Program-made: the position numbers and the translations under genes
In this document: positions 20,056 through 34,123 of the stretch, piece by piece
Layout: every line of letters starts with the position of its first letter
How positions within the stretch are numbered: position 1 is the first letter of the stretch
From: Aegilops tauschii subsp. strangulata
Lineage: Eukaryota > Streptophyta > Magnoliopsida > Poales > Poaceae
NCBI RefSeq assembly: GCF_002575655.3
Contig: NC_053037.3
Location: 51,348,242-51,412,241, forward strand
Direction: 5' to 3'
Length of the DNA stretch: 64,000 bases
The notes under the pieces: model-generated
The model's input: the letters and a program-made list of their open reading frames with translations, nothing else
Databases searched by the model: none
Told to the model about the DNA's origin: nothing

Positions 20056-23000
20056 TGTAACACCCCGATAGTTCAGCTACAGTAATCCCCTTCTAATGAT
20101 GCCTTGTCATCATTGTTACTGTTGCTAATATCACATTGATTCAAATCCAGTCCAAATTTTAAATTCAAATTAAAGTCAAATTTCAAATTCTCAAATATGC
20201 AAAATAAAATGTTCGCATTATTCTAAAAATTCCCTGATCATTTGTCATGTTGAAAGCAACATCATTTGGCTCTCCCTTTAATCCCTAGGAAAATATAAAG
20301 TGGCCCAATGACATATTAATTGGCTTTTTCAATTTCCAAAAATGCTTGAACAATTCCGTTGGCTCTAAAACTTTTTATGCGACACCACAATGTTGTTCTC
20401 AAATTGTGTGCCAAATTTCAAGTTTGACTAAATTCATTTTCATCACTCAAATAAATACAAACAGTGGCTAATTGAATTACAAAAAAAGGGAAAATAGAAA
20501 ATGGCCTAACTAATTGCTATACCACTGGGCCTTTGATGACCACAGTACTTTTGGCCCAGCCCACACTCCCACTTACCCCCTTCCTCTCGCTACAGTACAG
20601 GAGGCAGGGCGTGGCGGCCATCCACGGCGCCATGGCCGTGGTGGCAGCCATCCACGGCGCCATGGCCGTGGTGGCAGCCATCCACCACCTCCCCGGCGAC
20701 CTACAAGTACCTCTCGACCCTCCCCCTTGGTCGAACCCTAAGCTCTCCCCCTCTTCCTCTCGCGCCGCTTCTCCCTCACAACACAAACCCGGAGCCCAGC
20801 CGTGCCACGCCTGCTGCTGCGCTGCTGCTGTGCTGCCGGCCCTTGCTAGCTGACGCCGCTGTTGCTCTATACGCTGCTGCTCTGGCTGCCGCTGCCCCCC
20901 CTACGCGCCCCACCGCTCGCGGCTACGCCCGCCTCAGCTGGCGGCGTCCACGTCCGCCCGGGCCTGCTCGCGCCCCCTGTGCCGAGCCTTCCCCCGGCCA
21001 GTACCATGGCCACCGGCGTCGTACTCTACGAGTATGTACGTGCGGGCACAGCCTCACCAGAGGCCGATTTGGGCCACTGGCACATGGGCCCGAACCCCCC
21101 TGTTAATTAGGGAGGCCCTAATTACTTCATCCCAAAACCCCCTAATTAAGCTAAGTAAATTTAGTCAAGAACCTGCTAATTAAAATGAGTCCATGACAAT
21201 TGGGACCCACATACATTGTTCACTTTGGACTAGTCAAAATATTGACTGGGTCAACCCAACCCCTGGCCCCACATGTCGTACACATGCACACATTGCTAGG
21301 TACACTCCTGTGTACCCATAGCAATTTGTCTATTTTTATTTCGAATTAAATTAAATGCAGAAATTCCAGAATTTATTTAAATCTTTGAAAAGTCATATAA
21401 AATAATCTGTAACTCGGATGAAAATGTTTTCTATATGAAAGTTGTTCAGAAAAATCCAACGAATCCAAATACGCGGTCCGTTCATCTGTCAGATGCCTCT
21501 AATATCTGAACATGGAACTTTCCCCTCCGGTCATCTGTCTGACACAGGTCCGGAACCGGGAAAACATTCCCGGTTGACTTCCCCCTTCGCCGGTATCGTG
21601 TAGCACCGTGTTAGAACACGTCTAGCTCTGCATATTGCCATGTATGCTTTGTGATGCTATGTTTGCTTTATATTTTCTGTTGCTTCCCACTCTTCTCTCC
21701 GGTAGACCCTGATACCGCTGTTGATCCGATGATCGACTACTTCACCGTCGAAGGTCCATATCTGTCTGCCGAGCAACCAGGCAAGCCCCCCCTGATCATC
21801 CCGATATCGCCCATTCCATTGTCTCATCCTTGCATTAGATTTTGCTACTGTTATTGTTTGCTCCTATTCTGATGCATAGCCTGCTTTTGTAACCTGCTTA
21901 TTGTTACCTACCTGCTTATCCTAAACTGCTTAGTATAGGTTGGTTAGTGATCCATCAGTGACCCCCACCTTGTCCTTGTTGCCCCTGCTTCATCATTGAA
22001 GACCCGATCAACGGGATCGAAGACCAGGCACCGCACATCATTTTCCCCTTAGTTGCTCGACACTACTGGGCTACTATTGAGTGCCGAGGGTGAGACCTCT
22101 ACATCACTTCTGATGTTAACCCTGTAGTGTAGCTATTCGGTCATGGTCATCGAGGGTGATTCCGCCTTAACCACTTCCGATACGACTCTGTCGTGCAACC
22201 CCTCAAGTGTGAACCTCGGGGGTGGTTCCTCTTACGTTCACGTTGATGATTACATCAAATGGAATTCACCGGGGGTGATTCCTCGGGTTTTCCCCTTGAT
22301 GTTTGGACACACAGATACTTGGACTTTACCACTGTTACTTGGAAAGACGGGTCAGCCTTGAGGGGTACCCGCGCGAGCTTAATTGCGAGTGATGTGGAGT
22401 CGGGTTGACCTGGAGGGTGCCCGCGAGATAATTACGAGGCATGGCCGGGCATTCCTAGCCCTTGCCGCAAGTCCTCGAGACGGGGTGACGGGGTCACATC
22501 TTTCGTGAGTCTCTGCTTGTTACCACGCGTTCCTAATCCACTACGATTTGGATATTTGATCCGAGGGGCCTCTGGCCTGTAGCACTAACCATCATGTGGG
22601 CATTGTATGGGCGTTCTGTGTCGTATGCATCAGCCGAAGCTTAATAGACGTCGGCGACTGAGCGGCGCGCGCCGGGTTGGACTGGTAAGCACCTGCCTTT
22701 TTTAAGGAGGTCGCTAGGTCTGCTCACCGGCCGCGTTCGCAACGTGCAGGAGTTCCCGGGGCGATGGACCATGACCCATGGGGGCATAGGTTTAGTCCGG
22801 CGTGTTGACCTCTCTATTAAGCCTAGGTCGGGTTGCGGCGTATTGTTTGGCCGAGGCCGGGCATGACCCAGGAAAGTGTGTCCGGCCGGAGTTAATCGAG
22901 CGTGGTGGGTAAGTTGGTGCACCCCTGCAGGGAAGAAAACATCTATCGATAGTCTGTCCTACGGTAACGGACACTTGGAGTTGTATCCCGATCGATACAA

Positions 23001-23731
23001 CTAGAACTGGATACTTGTGATGAGAATTAGGTTATGATGAGAACTGGATAGTATGGCTCTGGGATTGCCTTCTCGCAGGGAGTCGAGAAAGGATCTCTGG
23101 CCGAGGTTGATAACACTTCTACCACTTTACTTTATGCTACTCTTATCTCTTCTGATGCCGCAAGATGCTTGGAGCTGCTTGAAGATGCTAGTCTTCGATA
23201 GGCTAGGCTTTCCCCTTCTCTTCTAGCATTCTGCAGTCCGGTCCATAGATACAACCCATTTCATTGATACCGATGCATATGTAGTGTAGATCCTTGCTTG
23301 CGAGTACTTTGGATGAGTACTCACGGTTGCTTTGCTCCCCCTTTGCCCCTTTCTTCTTCTTCCGGTTGATGCAATCAGATACGGAGCCCAGGAGCCAGAT
23401 GCCACCACCGATGCCTACTACTACGTAGAGACCGCCGACGACCAGGAGTAGTTAGGAGGCTCCCAGGCAGGAGGCCTTGCCTTTTCGATCGTTGTTGCTT
23501 TTGTGCTAGCCTTCTTAAGGCAAACTTGTTTAACTTATCTCTGTACTCAGATATTGTTGCTTCCGCTAACTCTTGTGTATTCGAGCCCTCGAGGCCCATG
23601 GCTTGTAATATAAAGCTTGTATTATTTTATTTGTGTCTAGAGTTGTGTTGTGATATCTTCCCGTGAGTCCTTGATCTTGATCGTACACATTTGCGTAATG
23701 ATTAGTGTACGATTGAATCGAGGGCGTCACA
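20056..23731 (+). repeat. LARD LTR 1 (5', internally deleted)
   Basis: 3676 bp, against about 4112 for the other two. It lacks the segment corresponding to 27581-28041 of LTR 2; the junction lies after ACACAAACCC at 20790. It also carries one extra copy of a 30-bp unit (CCATCCACGGCGCCATGG..., about 20618-20677). Scattered substitutions separate it from LTRs 2 and 3. Confidence 0.85.
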
Positions 23732-23734
23732 AGT

Positions 23735-23746
23735 TGGTATCAGAGC
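23735..23746 (+). other. Primer-binding site 1
   Basis: TGGTATCAGAGC, three bases after LTR 1, is complementary to the 3' end of initiator methionine tRNA, the usual primer for many plant LTR retrotransposons. It is intact in this copy. Confidence 0.85.
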
Positions 23747-26700
23747 CGACTGCCTGTAGGTAGCCCCCTTCCAACTCCTTGGCCGAAGTCGAGTCTAGTC
23801 ACTACAAAACTTTTACTAACATGGTTGTGTGCCTTACGGGCCCACGTCGCCATTGGGTGGTATTAGGATCTTTTATTCCTCATGTATACTCTGCTATTCT
23901 AATCTCTCTTCTATTCGGGTTAAATGAATTTATTAACTCTAACATTAGGTTCTCGTACCTAATTCCTCCCGGAGAGCCCTTCATTCCAGATGATCGCTTG
24001 GTGCACCAGAAGATTCCGAAGATACTCTCCGATGTTTTTCCCGAGACCCTTGTGCCCTTCGCCGTTGCAATTCCCTACCACCGATAAATCCCCATGGATA
24101 GCTACATACACTTGTCGTCCATACCTTCATTTCCAATTGGTCTTGTTACTACAAGATACCCTGAAATACTTCGCGATTTTTCGAGAATCCATTGTGCCTG
24201 TTGCGTTGCAGCTCCTTTTCCGCATGAATACGTGTATGAATATTTCTCACAATTATTGGGGATGCGTTCATCCCCAATTGTTTAGGTATTTCACAAAAGT
24301 CTTCGAAATACCATTCAATCTTCCGAAAATCCTCAGCAGCCTATTGTTGTTGAAATTCTTGTTTGCTTGCATTATGGTTAATTCCATATTTCTAGCAATC
24401 TTTGTTGACATCCTCTGTCACTATCGTTTTGAGTCCCTTGATCCAATATGTTGTGATTGCGCGCAATCCTCAATCTGATCCTAGCATTCATCCTTCCGGC
24501 TCAGACGTCACTCCGGGCATGAGCTGGTTCTCGGCAAGCCAGACCTTGATTGATTGTCGATCTACGTCTATTCCACTTACTCATCTTTTGATCAGAGCCT
24601 CTGCTTCTGATCCTTCGACTTGAAATCATAACTCCTTTGTACTCAAGCATCGAATTATTCAGATGTTTCTATAATCCAATGCCTTTGCATTCCTTCCTTC
24701 TTCTGATTGAGTATTGATACTCACATCAGATCCATTAAGGACCGTTGAATCCTTTGTTGGATTATTATCCGGCAGTTTCCTTCATATTCAAAATTTTGTG
24801 CGCTCTTCCCCTGATACATATTGCCTTTGGTAAATTGTATTCTCTGCCTTGTCAACCATGCTCTGCTTCCGAGCTTGAGTTAATTACCTCTGAAGTTATG
24901 AAAATGATCCTAAGATGCCCCGACGGGTTGAACTAATGCTTTCCCTAATTGGTGTGAACCCGGAAATTTTATGGGTCATACTCTACTGGTGTTACGCCGG
25001 ATAAAAATTTCTACACTACAACTTCATCAAAAGCGAGAAGTAAATGAGAGGTTATGCATTGAAGAAGTGGGAGTCGACCTTGAACTTTGTGTTCATGCCC
25101 ATTGACACGATGTAGATCTTATCATGGAAGCTTCTCTTATAATCAAATGTTCCCTTGGTATAAGCTCCTCTTGCATCTTTAAAGTGGTTCTTTGCAATCG
25201 TGGTTCCGACCATATTTTCTCCTTGATTCCGTTTCCCGGACAAGTTAAAATACTTGTCTTCTGCAGATCATTTCTTTTGTCCAACCTCTATTTTGATCTA
25301 CCTCGAGTATTGCCCCCTGTTATCTCGAGGATATTGTGTCATTGCACTACCTCTTGTGAATTCTCATTGGAATGATACTCCATCACATCATTCCTATCCT
25401 GATCGGCTATATCATTATCAAGCAAATTTTTAACTGTGCTACCCGGTCCTTCTTCCCAGAGCGAATTCCGACGACGAGCTAAGCTTACGTCGATCTTCTT
25501 CATCTTATCATTTCACCTCGACAACAAGCTTGATTTCGAGCTTGTGTTGTATTCGTGGTTCCAATAGCCTTTCACTTCATCCTTCTTGTTGCTTGATGGC
25601 ATCGCTCCTCGATGGCATCTTCATAGAGCCTCTCGACGAATGCGTCGTGATCAGCATCAACATTATGACTTCCGTTGAGATGACAATTGAATTCATGGTG
25701 AGAAATACCATCCTTGACCTTCGATGATTTGAGTTATCATCGACAACCCCCTTGTCTTCTTTCCAACAAATGTTTGATCATGTCTTGCTTATACCTTGGA
25801 CTCCTTGCTATTTCCTGCAATTGATCCTTCAGTATTTCTTGTGATCTTCAACTCCAACCCCTATTTGGAACACCATGTTAATGCTACCTCGAAGCATGAC
25901 GGAGGTATTCCGGTTATCAACAAGAACATTGGAAGCACATTGTCGAATGTTTCTTGATCTATTATCCAAACACCGTTGTATGGGTAATATCATGATTCTT
26001 CCCTCGCCCCATTATCTAAATGCTTGTGAACTTGTTGTCCTATCATGTATATCCTGCTCCGCTTTTCCTTGGGAAGGATATACTCCCAACTCTTATGTGT
26101 AAACACATATCCCTTTCCCTTGGACTGTTTGATTTGATAATCATACTTTTTCTTTCCATTGGTTTGTTTAACCTTTCTTCTGATCTATATGATATAAGCA
26201 GAAATAAATCCCTGCTTATAAAACACCCCCCCCCTCCATGTACAACCTTGTCAGTGAGACCCTGTTACTAATGTTGCTGACATTTCGGTATCACCGATGG
26301 ACGAGAACTTTGCCTACTGGTCCGCCTCGAATTAACGAGCAAAAAATGGTTCTCTTCGTCCCACGCCCTTGGTACCAAACGATTGTTGCCGACATAACTG
26401 GCAGGCTACCCTCTAACATGCCTTGCTATCATGACCGTGCAAAATGAATAGCGCCTTTCCTTCTTTTAACCCACATGGTGGGCCCATAACCCACAGTTCC
26501 ATAGGATCGAAACCTGACTCCTGTACATCCTTGATTCCGAAGTATCCTTTTTCACGTGCCTTCGTATGTAATTCATGAGCCACCTTCCTAGTGATCTATT
26601 CTAGTATCAGACGCAATAATTTTTGTTGTTGTTGCTCTGAACCCCATTCACCTTTTGATTAGGCATCGAATGATTACCTGCCTGTTAAAACTTCTCATGG

Positions 26701-26860
26701 TACCTTCATATTTTGCTCTCGAGGTTTTCTTAATTTCAACTCGAGAGATACTTCTATCACATTCCCTGCATTGTTCACCAGACAATTAACCCTATAAGGG
26801 TCAGTTCACCCGAAGTTACTCTTTACTTCCCCACTTAAATCTCGAGACGAGATTTCTTGT

Positions 26861-26873
26861 AGTGGGGGAGATT
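26861..26873 (+). other. Polypurine tract 1
   Basis: AGTGGGGGAGATT lies directly before LTR 2 (TGTAACACC), the expected place for the plus-strand DNA primer. Confidence 0.8.
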
Positions 26874-29800
26874 TGTAACACCCTGATAGTTCAGCTACAG
26901 TAATCCCCTTTTAATGATGCCTTGTCATCATTGTTACGGTTGTTAATATCACATTGATTCAAATCCAGTCCAAATTTTAAATTCAAATTAAAGTCAAATT
27001 TCAAACTTCTCAAATATGCAAAATAAAATGTTCGCATTATTCTAAAAATTCCCCTGATCATTTGTCATGTTGAAACCAACATCATTTGGCTCTCCCTTTA
27101 ATCCCTAGGAAAATATAAAGTGGCCCAACGACATATTAATTGGCTTTTTCAATTTCCAAAAATGCTTGAACAATTCCGTTGGCTCTAAAACTTTTTATGC
27201 GACACCACAATGTTGTTCTCAAATTGTGTGCCAAATTTCAAGTTTTACTAAATTCATTTTCATCACTCAAATAAATACAAACAGTGGCTAATTGAATTAC
27301 AAAAAAAGGGAAAATAGAAAATGGCCTAACTAACTGCTATACCACTGGGCCTTTGATGACCACAGTACTTTTGGCCCAGCCCACACTCCCACTTACCCCC
27401 TTCCTCTCGCTACAGTACAGGAGGCAGGGCGTGGCGGCCATCCACGGCGCCATGGCCGTGGTGGCAGCCATCCACCACCTCCCCGGCGACCTACAAGTAC
27501 CTCTCGACCCTCCCCCTTGGTCGAACCCTAAGCTCTCCCCCTCTTCCTCTCGCGCCGCTTATCCCTCACAACACAAACCCCAAGCGAAGCCGTCGCCATG
27601 CCGTCGTGGTCTCCGTGGCCATGGTCATCCCCGAGCTACGACCAGACGCCTAGAGGCACCGCCGACGCTTCTCCGTCGACTTCAACCATCCGAGCAAGCT
27701 GGGAGGGCCTCGCGCGTCGCCATCGAGCTCATCTCCGCCTCTGCATCTCGACGCTCGCCGTCTTCGTTTCGGCCTCGCTGGAGCCTCCCCGAGCCCGGTT
27801 TGCACCTCTACAGGCTCATTGTGAGCCCCTCTGCCGATTCCTCGCCTCTCCCCTTCGAGTCCCTCGCCGTAGGAGCCCCACCCGAGTTAGGCCGCCGCGG
27901 CCGGAGCTTCATTTCGGCGTGCCTTGGCCGCGCTCCCGATCTACCCTTAGGCCGTCCTTGGCCGCGCCCTTCTGTGCGAGTTCGCACTCCCGCGCGCCTC
28001 TAGCCCCTCCCCACGGCTGCTCGCCGCACTCCCGCACGCGCGAGCCCAGCCGTGGCACGCCTGCTGCTGCGCTGCTCCTGTGCTGCTGGCCCTTGCTAGC
28101 TGCCGCCGCTGTTGCTCTATACGCTGCTGCTCTGGCCGCCGCTGCCCCCCTGCGCGCCCCACCTCTCGCGGCTACGCCCGCCTCAGCTGGCAGCGTCCAC
28201 CTCCGCCCGGGCCTGCTCGCGCCCCCTGTGCCGAGCCTTCCCCCGGCCAGTACCATGGCCGCCGGCGTCGTACTCTACGAGTATGTACGTGCGGGCACAG
28301 CCTCACCAGAGGCCGATTTGGGCCACTGGCACATGGGCCCGAACCCCCCTGTTAATTAGGGAGGCCCTAATTAGTTCAGCCCAAAACCCCCTAATTAAGC
28401 TCAGTAAATTTAGTCAAGAACCTGCTAACTAAAATGAGTCCATGACAATTGGGACCCACATACACTGTTCACTTTGGACTAGTCAAAATATTGACTGGGT
28501 CAACCCAACCCCTGGCCCCACATGTCGTACACATGCACACATTGCTGGGTACACTCCTGTGTACCCATAGCAATTTGTCTGTTTTTTATTTCGAATTAAA
28601 TTAAATGTAGAAATTCCAAAATTTATTTAAATCTTTGAAAAGTCATATAAAATAATCTGTAACTCGGATTAAAATGTTTTCTATATGAAAGTTGTTCAGA
28701 AAAATCCAACGAATCCGAATACGCGGTCCGTTCATCCGTCAGATGCCTCTAACTATCTGAACATGGAACTTTCCCCCTCCGGTCATCTGTCTGACACAGG
28801 TCCGGAACCGGGAAAACATTCCCGGTTGACTTCCCCCTTCGCCGGTATCGTGTAGCACCGTGTTAGAACACGTCTAGCTCTGCATATTGCCATGTATGCT
28901 TTGTGATGCTATGTTTGCTTTATATTTACTGTTTCTTCCCCCTTTTCTCTCCGGTAGACCCCGAGACCGCTGTTGATCCGGTGATCGACTACTTCACCGT
29001 CGGGTCCGTATCTGTCTGCCGAGCAACCAGGCAAGCCCCCCCTTTTATCATCCCGATATCGCACATTCCATTCTCTCATGCTTGCATTAGATTTTTCTAC
29101 TGTTATTGTTTGCTCCTATTCTGATGCATAGCCTGCTTTTGTAACCTGTTTATTGTTACCTACCTGCTTATCCTAAACTGCTTAGTATAGGTTGGTTAGT
29201 GACCCATCAGAGACCCCCACCTTGTCCTTGTTGCCCCTGCTTCATCATTGAAGACCCGATGAACGGGATCGAAGACCAGGCCCCGGCACCGCACATCACT
29301 TTCACCTTAGTTGCTCGACACTACTGGGTTACTATCGAGTGCCGAGGGTGAGACCTCTACAGCACTTCTGATTTTAACCCTGTAGTGTAGCTATTCGGTC
29401 GTGGTCATCGAGGGTGGTTCCGCCTTAACCACTTCCGATACGACTCTGTCGTGCAACCCCTCAAGTGTTAACCTCGGGGGTGGTTCCTCTTACGTTCACC
29501 TTGATGATTACATCGAATGGAATTCACCGGGGGTGATTCCTCGGGTTTTCCCTACTTGGACTTTACCACTGTTACTTGGAAAGACGGGTCGGCCCTGAGG
29601 GGTACCCGCGCAAGCTTAATTGCGAGTGATGTGGAGTCGGGTTGACCTGGAGGGTGCCCGCGAGAAAATTACGAGGCGTGGCCGGGCATTCCTAGCCCTT
29701 GCCGCAAGTCCTCGAGACGGGATGACGGGGTCACATCTTTCGTGAGTCTCTGCTTGTTACCGTGCGTTCCTAATCCACTACGATTTGGATATTTGATCCG

Positions 29801-30985
29801 AGGGGCCTCTGGCCTGATAGCACTAACCATCACGTGGGCATTGTATGGGCGTTCTGCATCGCATGCATCAGCCGAAGCTTAATAGACGTCAGCGACTGAG
29901 CGGCGCGCGCCGGGTTGGACTGGTAAGCACCTGCCTTTTTTAAGGAGGTAGCTAGGTCTGCTCACCGGCCGCGTTCGCAACATGCAGGAGTTCCCGGGGC
30001 GATGGCCCATGACCCCTGGGGGCATAGGTTTAGTCCGGCGTGTTGACCTCTCTATTAATCCTAGGTCGAGTTGCGGCGTATTGTTTGGCCGAGGCTGGGC
30101 ATGACCCAGGAAAGTGTGTCCGGCCGGAGTTAATCGAGCGTGGTGGGTAAGTTGGTGCACCCCTGCAGGGAAGAAAACATCTATCGATAGTCTGTCCTAC
30201 GGTAACGGACACTTGGAGTTGTATCCCGATCGATACAACTAGAACTGGATACTTGTGATGAGAATTGGATTATGATGAGAACTGGATAGTATGGCTCTGG
30301 GATTGCCTTCTCGCAGGGAGTCGAGAAAGGATCTCTGGCCGAGGTTGATAACACTTCTACCACTTTACTTTATGCTACTCTTATCTCTTCTGATGCTGCA
30401 AGATGCTTGGAGCTGCTTGAAGATGCTAGTCTTCGATAGGCTAGGCTTTCCCCTTCTCTTCTGGCATTCTGCAGTCCGGTCCATAGATACAACCCATTTC
30501 ATTGATACCGATGCATATGTAGTGTAGATCCTTGCTTGCGAGTACTTTGGATGAGTACTCACGGTTGCTTTGCTCCCCATTTGCCCCTTTCTTCTTCTTC
30601 CGGTTGATGCAACCAGATATCGAAGCCCAGGAGCCAGATGCCACCGCCGATGCCTACTACTACGTAGAGACCGCCGACGACCAGGAGTAGTTAGGAGGCT
30701 CCCAGGCAGGAGGCCTTGCCTTTTCGATCGTTGTTGCTTTTGTGCTAGCCTTCTTAAGGCAAACTTGTTTAACTTATCTATGTACTCAGATATTGTTGCT
30801 TCCGCTGACTCTTGTGTATTCGAGCTTATGTATTCGAGCCCTCGAGGCCCATGGCTTGTAATATAAAGCTTGTATTATTTTATTTGTGTCTAGAGTTGTG
30901 TTGTGATATCTTCCCGTGAGTCCTTGATCTTGATCGTACACATTTGCGTGTATGATTAGTGTACGATTGAATCGAGGGCGTCACA
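26874..30985 (+). repeat. LARD LTR 2 (shared middle LTR)
   Basis: 4112 bp, TG...CA. It serves as 3' LTR for interior 1 and 5' LTR for interior 2. It is close to identical to LTR 3, at a repeat period of 7250 bp, including the GC-rich block 27581-28041 that LTR 1 lacks. The long GC-rich frames it contains have no recognisable domain. Confidence 0.85.
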
Positions 30986-30988
30986 AGT

Positions 30989-31000
30989 TGGTATCAGATC
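30989..31000 (+). other. Primer-binding site 2 (mutated)
   Basis: TGGTATCAGATC differs by one base from the intact site after LTR 1 (GAGC to GATC). It is positioned identically, three bases after the middle LTR. Confidence 0.8.
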
Positions 31001-34000
31001 CGACTACCTGTAGGTAGCCCCCTTCCAACACCTTGGCCGAAGTCGAGTCTAGTCACTACAAAACTTTACTAACATGGTTGTGTGCCTTACGGGCCCACGT
31101 CGCCATTGGGTGGTATTAGGATCTTTTATTCCTCATGTATACTCTGGGATTCTAATCTCTCTTCTATTCGGGTTAAATGAATTTATTAACTCTAACATTA
31201 GGTTCTCGTACCTAATTCCTCCCGGGGAGCCCTTCATTCCAGATGATCGCTTGGTGCACCAGAAGATTCCGAAGATACTCTCCGATGTTTTTCCCGAGAC
31301 CCTTGTGCCCTTCGCCGTTGCAATTCCCTACCACCGATAAATCCCCATGGATAGCTACATACACTTGTCGTCCATACCTTCATTTCCAATTGGTCTTGTT
31401 ACTACAAGATACCCTGAAATACTTTGCGATTTTTCGAGAATCCATTGTGCCTGTTCCGTTGTAGCTCCTTTTCCGCATGAATACGTGTATGAATATTTCT
31501 CACAATTATTGGGGATGCGTTCATCCCCAATTGTTTAGGTATTTCACAAAAGTCTTCGAAATACCATTCAATCTTCCGAAAATCCTCAGCAGCCTATTGT
31601 TGTTGAAATTCTTGTTTGCTTGCATTATGGTTAATTCCGTATTTCTAGCAATCTTTGTTGACATCCTCTGTCACTATCGTTTCGAGTCCCTTGATCCAAT
31701 ATGTTGTGAATGCTCGCAATCCTCAATCTGATCCTAGCATTCATCCTTCCGGCTCAGACGTCACTCCGGGCATGAGCTGGTTCTCGGCAAGCCAGACCTT
31801 GATTGATTGTCGATCTACGTCTATTCCACTTACTCATCTTTTGATCAGAGCCTCTGCTTCTGATCCTTCGACTTGAAATCATAACTCCTTTGTACTCAAG
31901 CATCGAATTATTCAGATGTTTCTATAATCCAATGCCTTTGCATTCCTTCCTTCTTCTGATTGAGTACTGATACTCACATCAGATCCATTAAGGACCGTTG
32001 AATCCTTTGTTGGATTATTATCCGGCAGTTTCCTTCATATTCAAAATTTTGTGCGCTCTTCCCCTGATACATATTGCCTTTGGTAAATTGTATTCTCTGC
32101 CTTGTCAACCATGCTCTGCTTCCGAGCTTGAGTTAATTACCTCTGAAGTTATGAAAATGATCCTAAGATGCCCCGACGGGTTGAACTAATGCTTTCCCTA
32201 ATTGGTGTGAACCCGGAAATTTTATGGGTCATACTCTACTGGTGTTACGCCGGATAAAAATTTCTACACTACAACTTCATCAAAAGCGAGAAGTAAATGA
32301 GAGGTTATGCATTGAAGAAGTGGGAGTCGACCTTGAACTTTGTGTTCACGCCCATTGACACGATGTAGATCTTATCATGGAAGCTTCTCTTATAATCAAA
32401 TGTTCCCTTGGTATAAGCTCCTCTTGCATCTTTAAAGTGGTTCTTTGCAATCGTGGTTCCAACCATATTTTCTCCTTGATTCCGTTTCCCGGACAAGTTA
32501 AAATACTTGTCTTCTGCAGATCATTTCTTCTGTCCAACCTCTATTTTGATCTACCTCGAGTATTGCCCCTGTTATCTCGAGGATATTGTGTCATTGCACT
32601 ACCTCTTGTGAATTCTCATTGGAATGATACTCCATCACATCATTCCTATCCTGATCGGCTATATCATTATCAAGCAAATTTTTAACTGTGCTACCCGGTC
32701 CTTCTTCCCAGAGCGAATTCCGACGACGAGCTAAGCTTACGTCGATCTTCTTCATCTTATCATTTCACCTCGACAACAAGCTTGATTTCGAGCTTGTGTT
32801 GTATTCGTGGTTCCAATAGCCTTTCACTTCATCCTTCTTGTTGCTTGATGGCATCGCTCCTCGATGGCATCTTCATAGAGCCTCTCGACGAATGCGTCGT
32901 GATTAGCATCAACATTATGACTTCCGTTGAGATGACAATTGAATTCATGGTGAGAAATACCATCCTTGACCTTCGATGATTTGAGTTATCATCGACAACC
33001 CCCTTGTCTTCTTTCCAACAAATGTTTGATCATGTCTTGCTTATACCTTGGACTCCTTGCTATTTCCTGCAATTGATCCTTCAGTATTTCTTGTGATCTT
33101 CAACTCCAACCCCTATTTGGAACACCATGTTAATGCTACCTCGAAGCATGACGGAGGTATTCCGGTTATCAACAAGAACATTGGAAGCACATTGTTGAAT
33201 ATTTCTTGATCTATTATCCAAACACCGTTGTATGGGTAATATCATGATTCTTCCCTCGCCCCATTATCTAAATGCTTGTGAACTTGTTGTCCTATCATGT
33301 ATATCCTGCTCCGCTTTTCCTTGGGAAGGATATACTCCCAACTCTTATGTGTAAACACATATCCCTTTCCCTTGGACTGTTTGATTTGATAATCATACTT
33401 TTTCTTTCCATTGGTTTGTTTAACCTTTCTTCTGATCTATATGATATAAGCAGAAATAAATCCCTGCTTATAAAACACCCCCCCCCCATGTACAACCTTG
33501 TCAGTGAGACACTGTTACTAATGTTGCTGACACTTCGGCATCACCGATGGACGAGAACTTTGCCTATTGGTCTGCCTCGAATTAACGAGCAAAAAATGGT
33601 TCTCTTCGTCCCACGCCCTTGGTACCAAACGATTGTTGCCGACATAACTGGCAGGCTACCCTCTAACATGCCTTGCTATCATGACCGTGCAAAATGAATA
33701 GCGCCTTTCCTTCTTTTAACCCACATGGTGGGCCCATAACCCACAGTTCCATAGGATCGAAACCTGACTCCTGTACATCCTTGATTCCGAAGTATCCTTT
33801 TTCACTTGCCATCGTATGTAATTCATGAGCCACCTTCCTAGTGATCTATTCTAGTATCAGACGCAATAATTTTTGTTGTTGTTGCTCTGAACCCCATTCA
33901 CCTTTTGATTAGGCATCGAATGATTACCTGCCCGTTAAAACTTCTCATGGTACCTTCATATTTTGCTCTCGAGGTTTTCTTAATTTCAACTCGAGAGATA

Positions 34001-34110
34001 CTTCTATCACATTCCCTGCATTGTTCACCAGACAATTAACCCTATAAGGGTCAGTTCACCCGAAGTTACTCTTTACTTCCCCACTTAAATCTCGAGACGA
34101 GATTTCTTGT

Positions 34111-34123
34111 AGTGGGGGAGATT
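34111..34123 (+). other. Polypurine tract 2
   Basis: AGTGGGGGAGATT immediately before LTR 3, identical to polypurine tract 1. Confidence 0.8.

Larger units (their letters stand above)
23732..26873 (+). other. LARD interior 1 (non-coding)
   Basis: 3142 bp between primer-binding site and polypurine tract. It has stops in all frames at short intervals; the longest frames are fortuitous and have no gag, protease, RT, RNase H or integrase motif. It is almost identical to interior 2, so if it has a function it is in RNA structure or packaging rather than coding. Confidence 0.8.
30986..34123 (+). other. LARD interior 2 (non-coding)
   Basis: 3138 bp, nearly identical to interior 1 with a few single-base differences and small indels (for example one T fewer near 31064). 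It has no coding frame of retroelement type. Confidence 0.8.

Noticed and set aside
23779..26447. Several short plus-strand frames in the LARD interior as gag or pol fragments
   Set aside because: None shows a zinc knuckle, protease, RT, RNase H or integrase motif, and stops occur in every frame.
27598..28359. 253-residue frame in LARD LTRs 2 and 3
   Set aside because: GC-rich LTR sequence, absent as a frame in LTR 1, with Pro/Ala/Arg composition and no domain. Its identity in two LTRs reflects recent duplication rather than selection.
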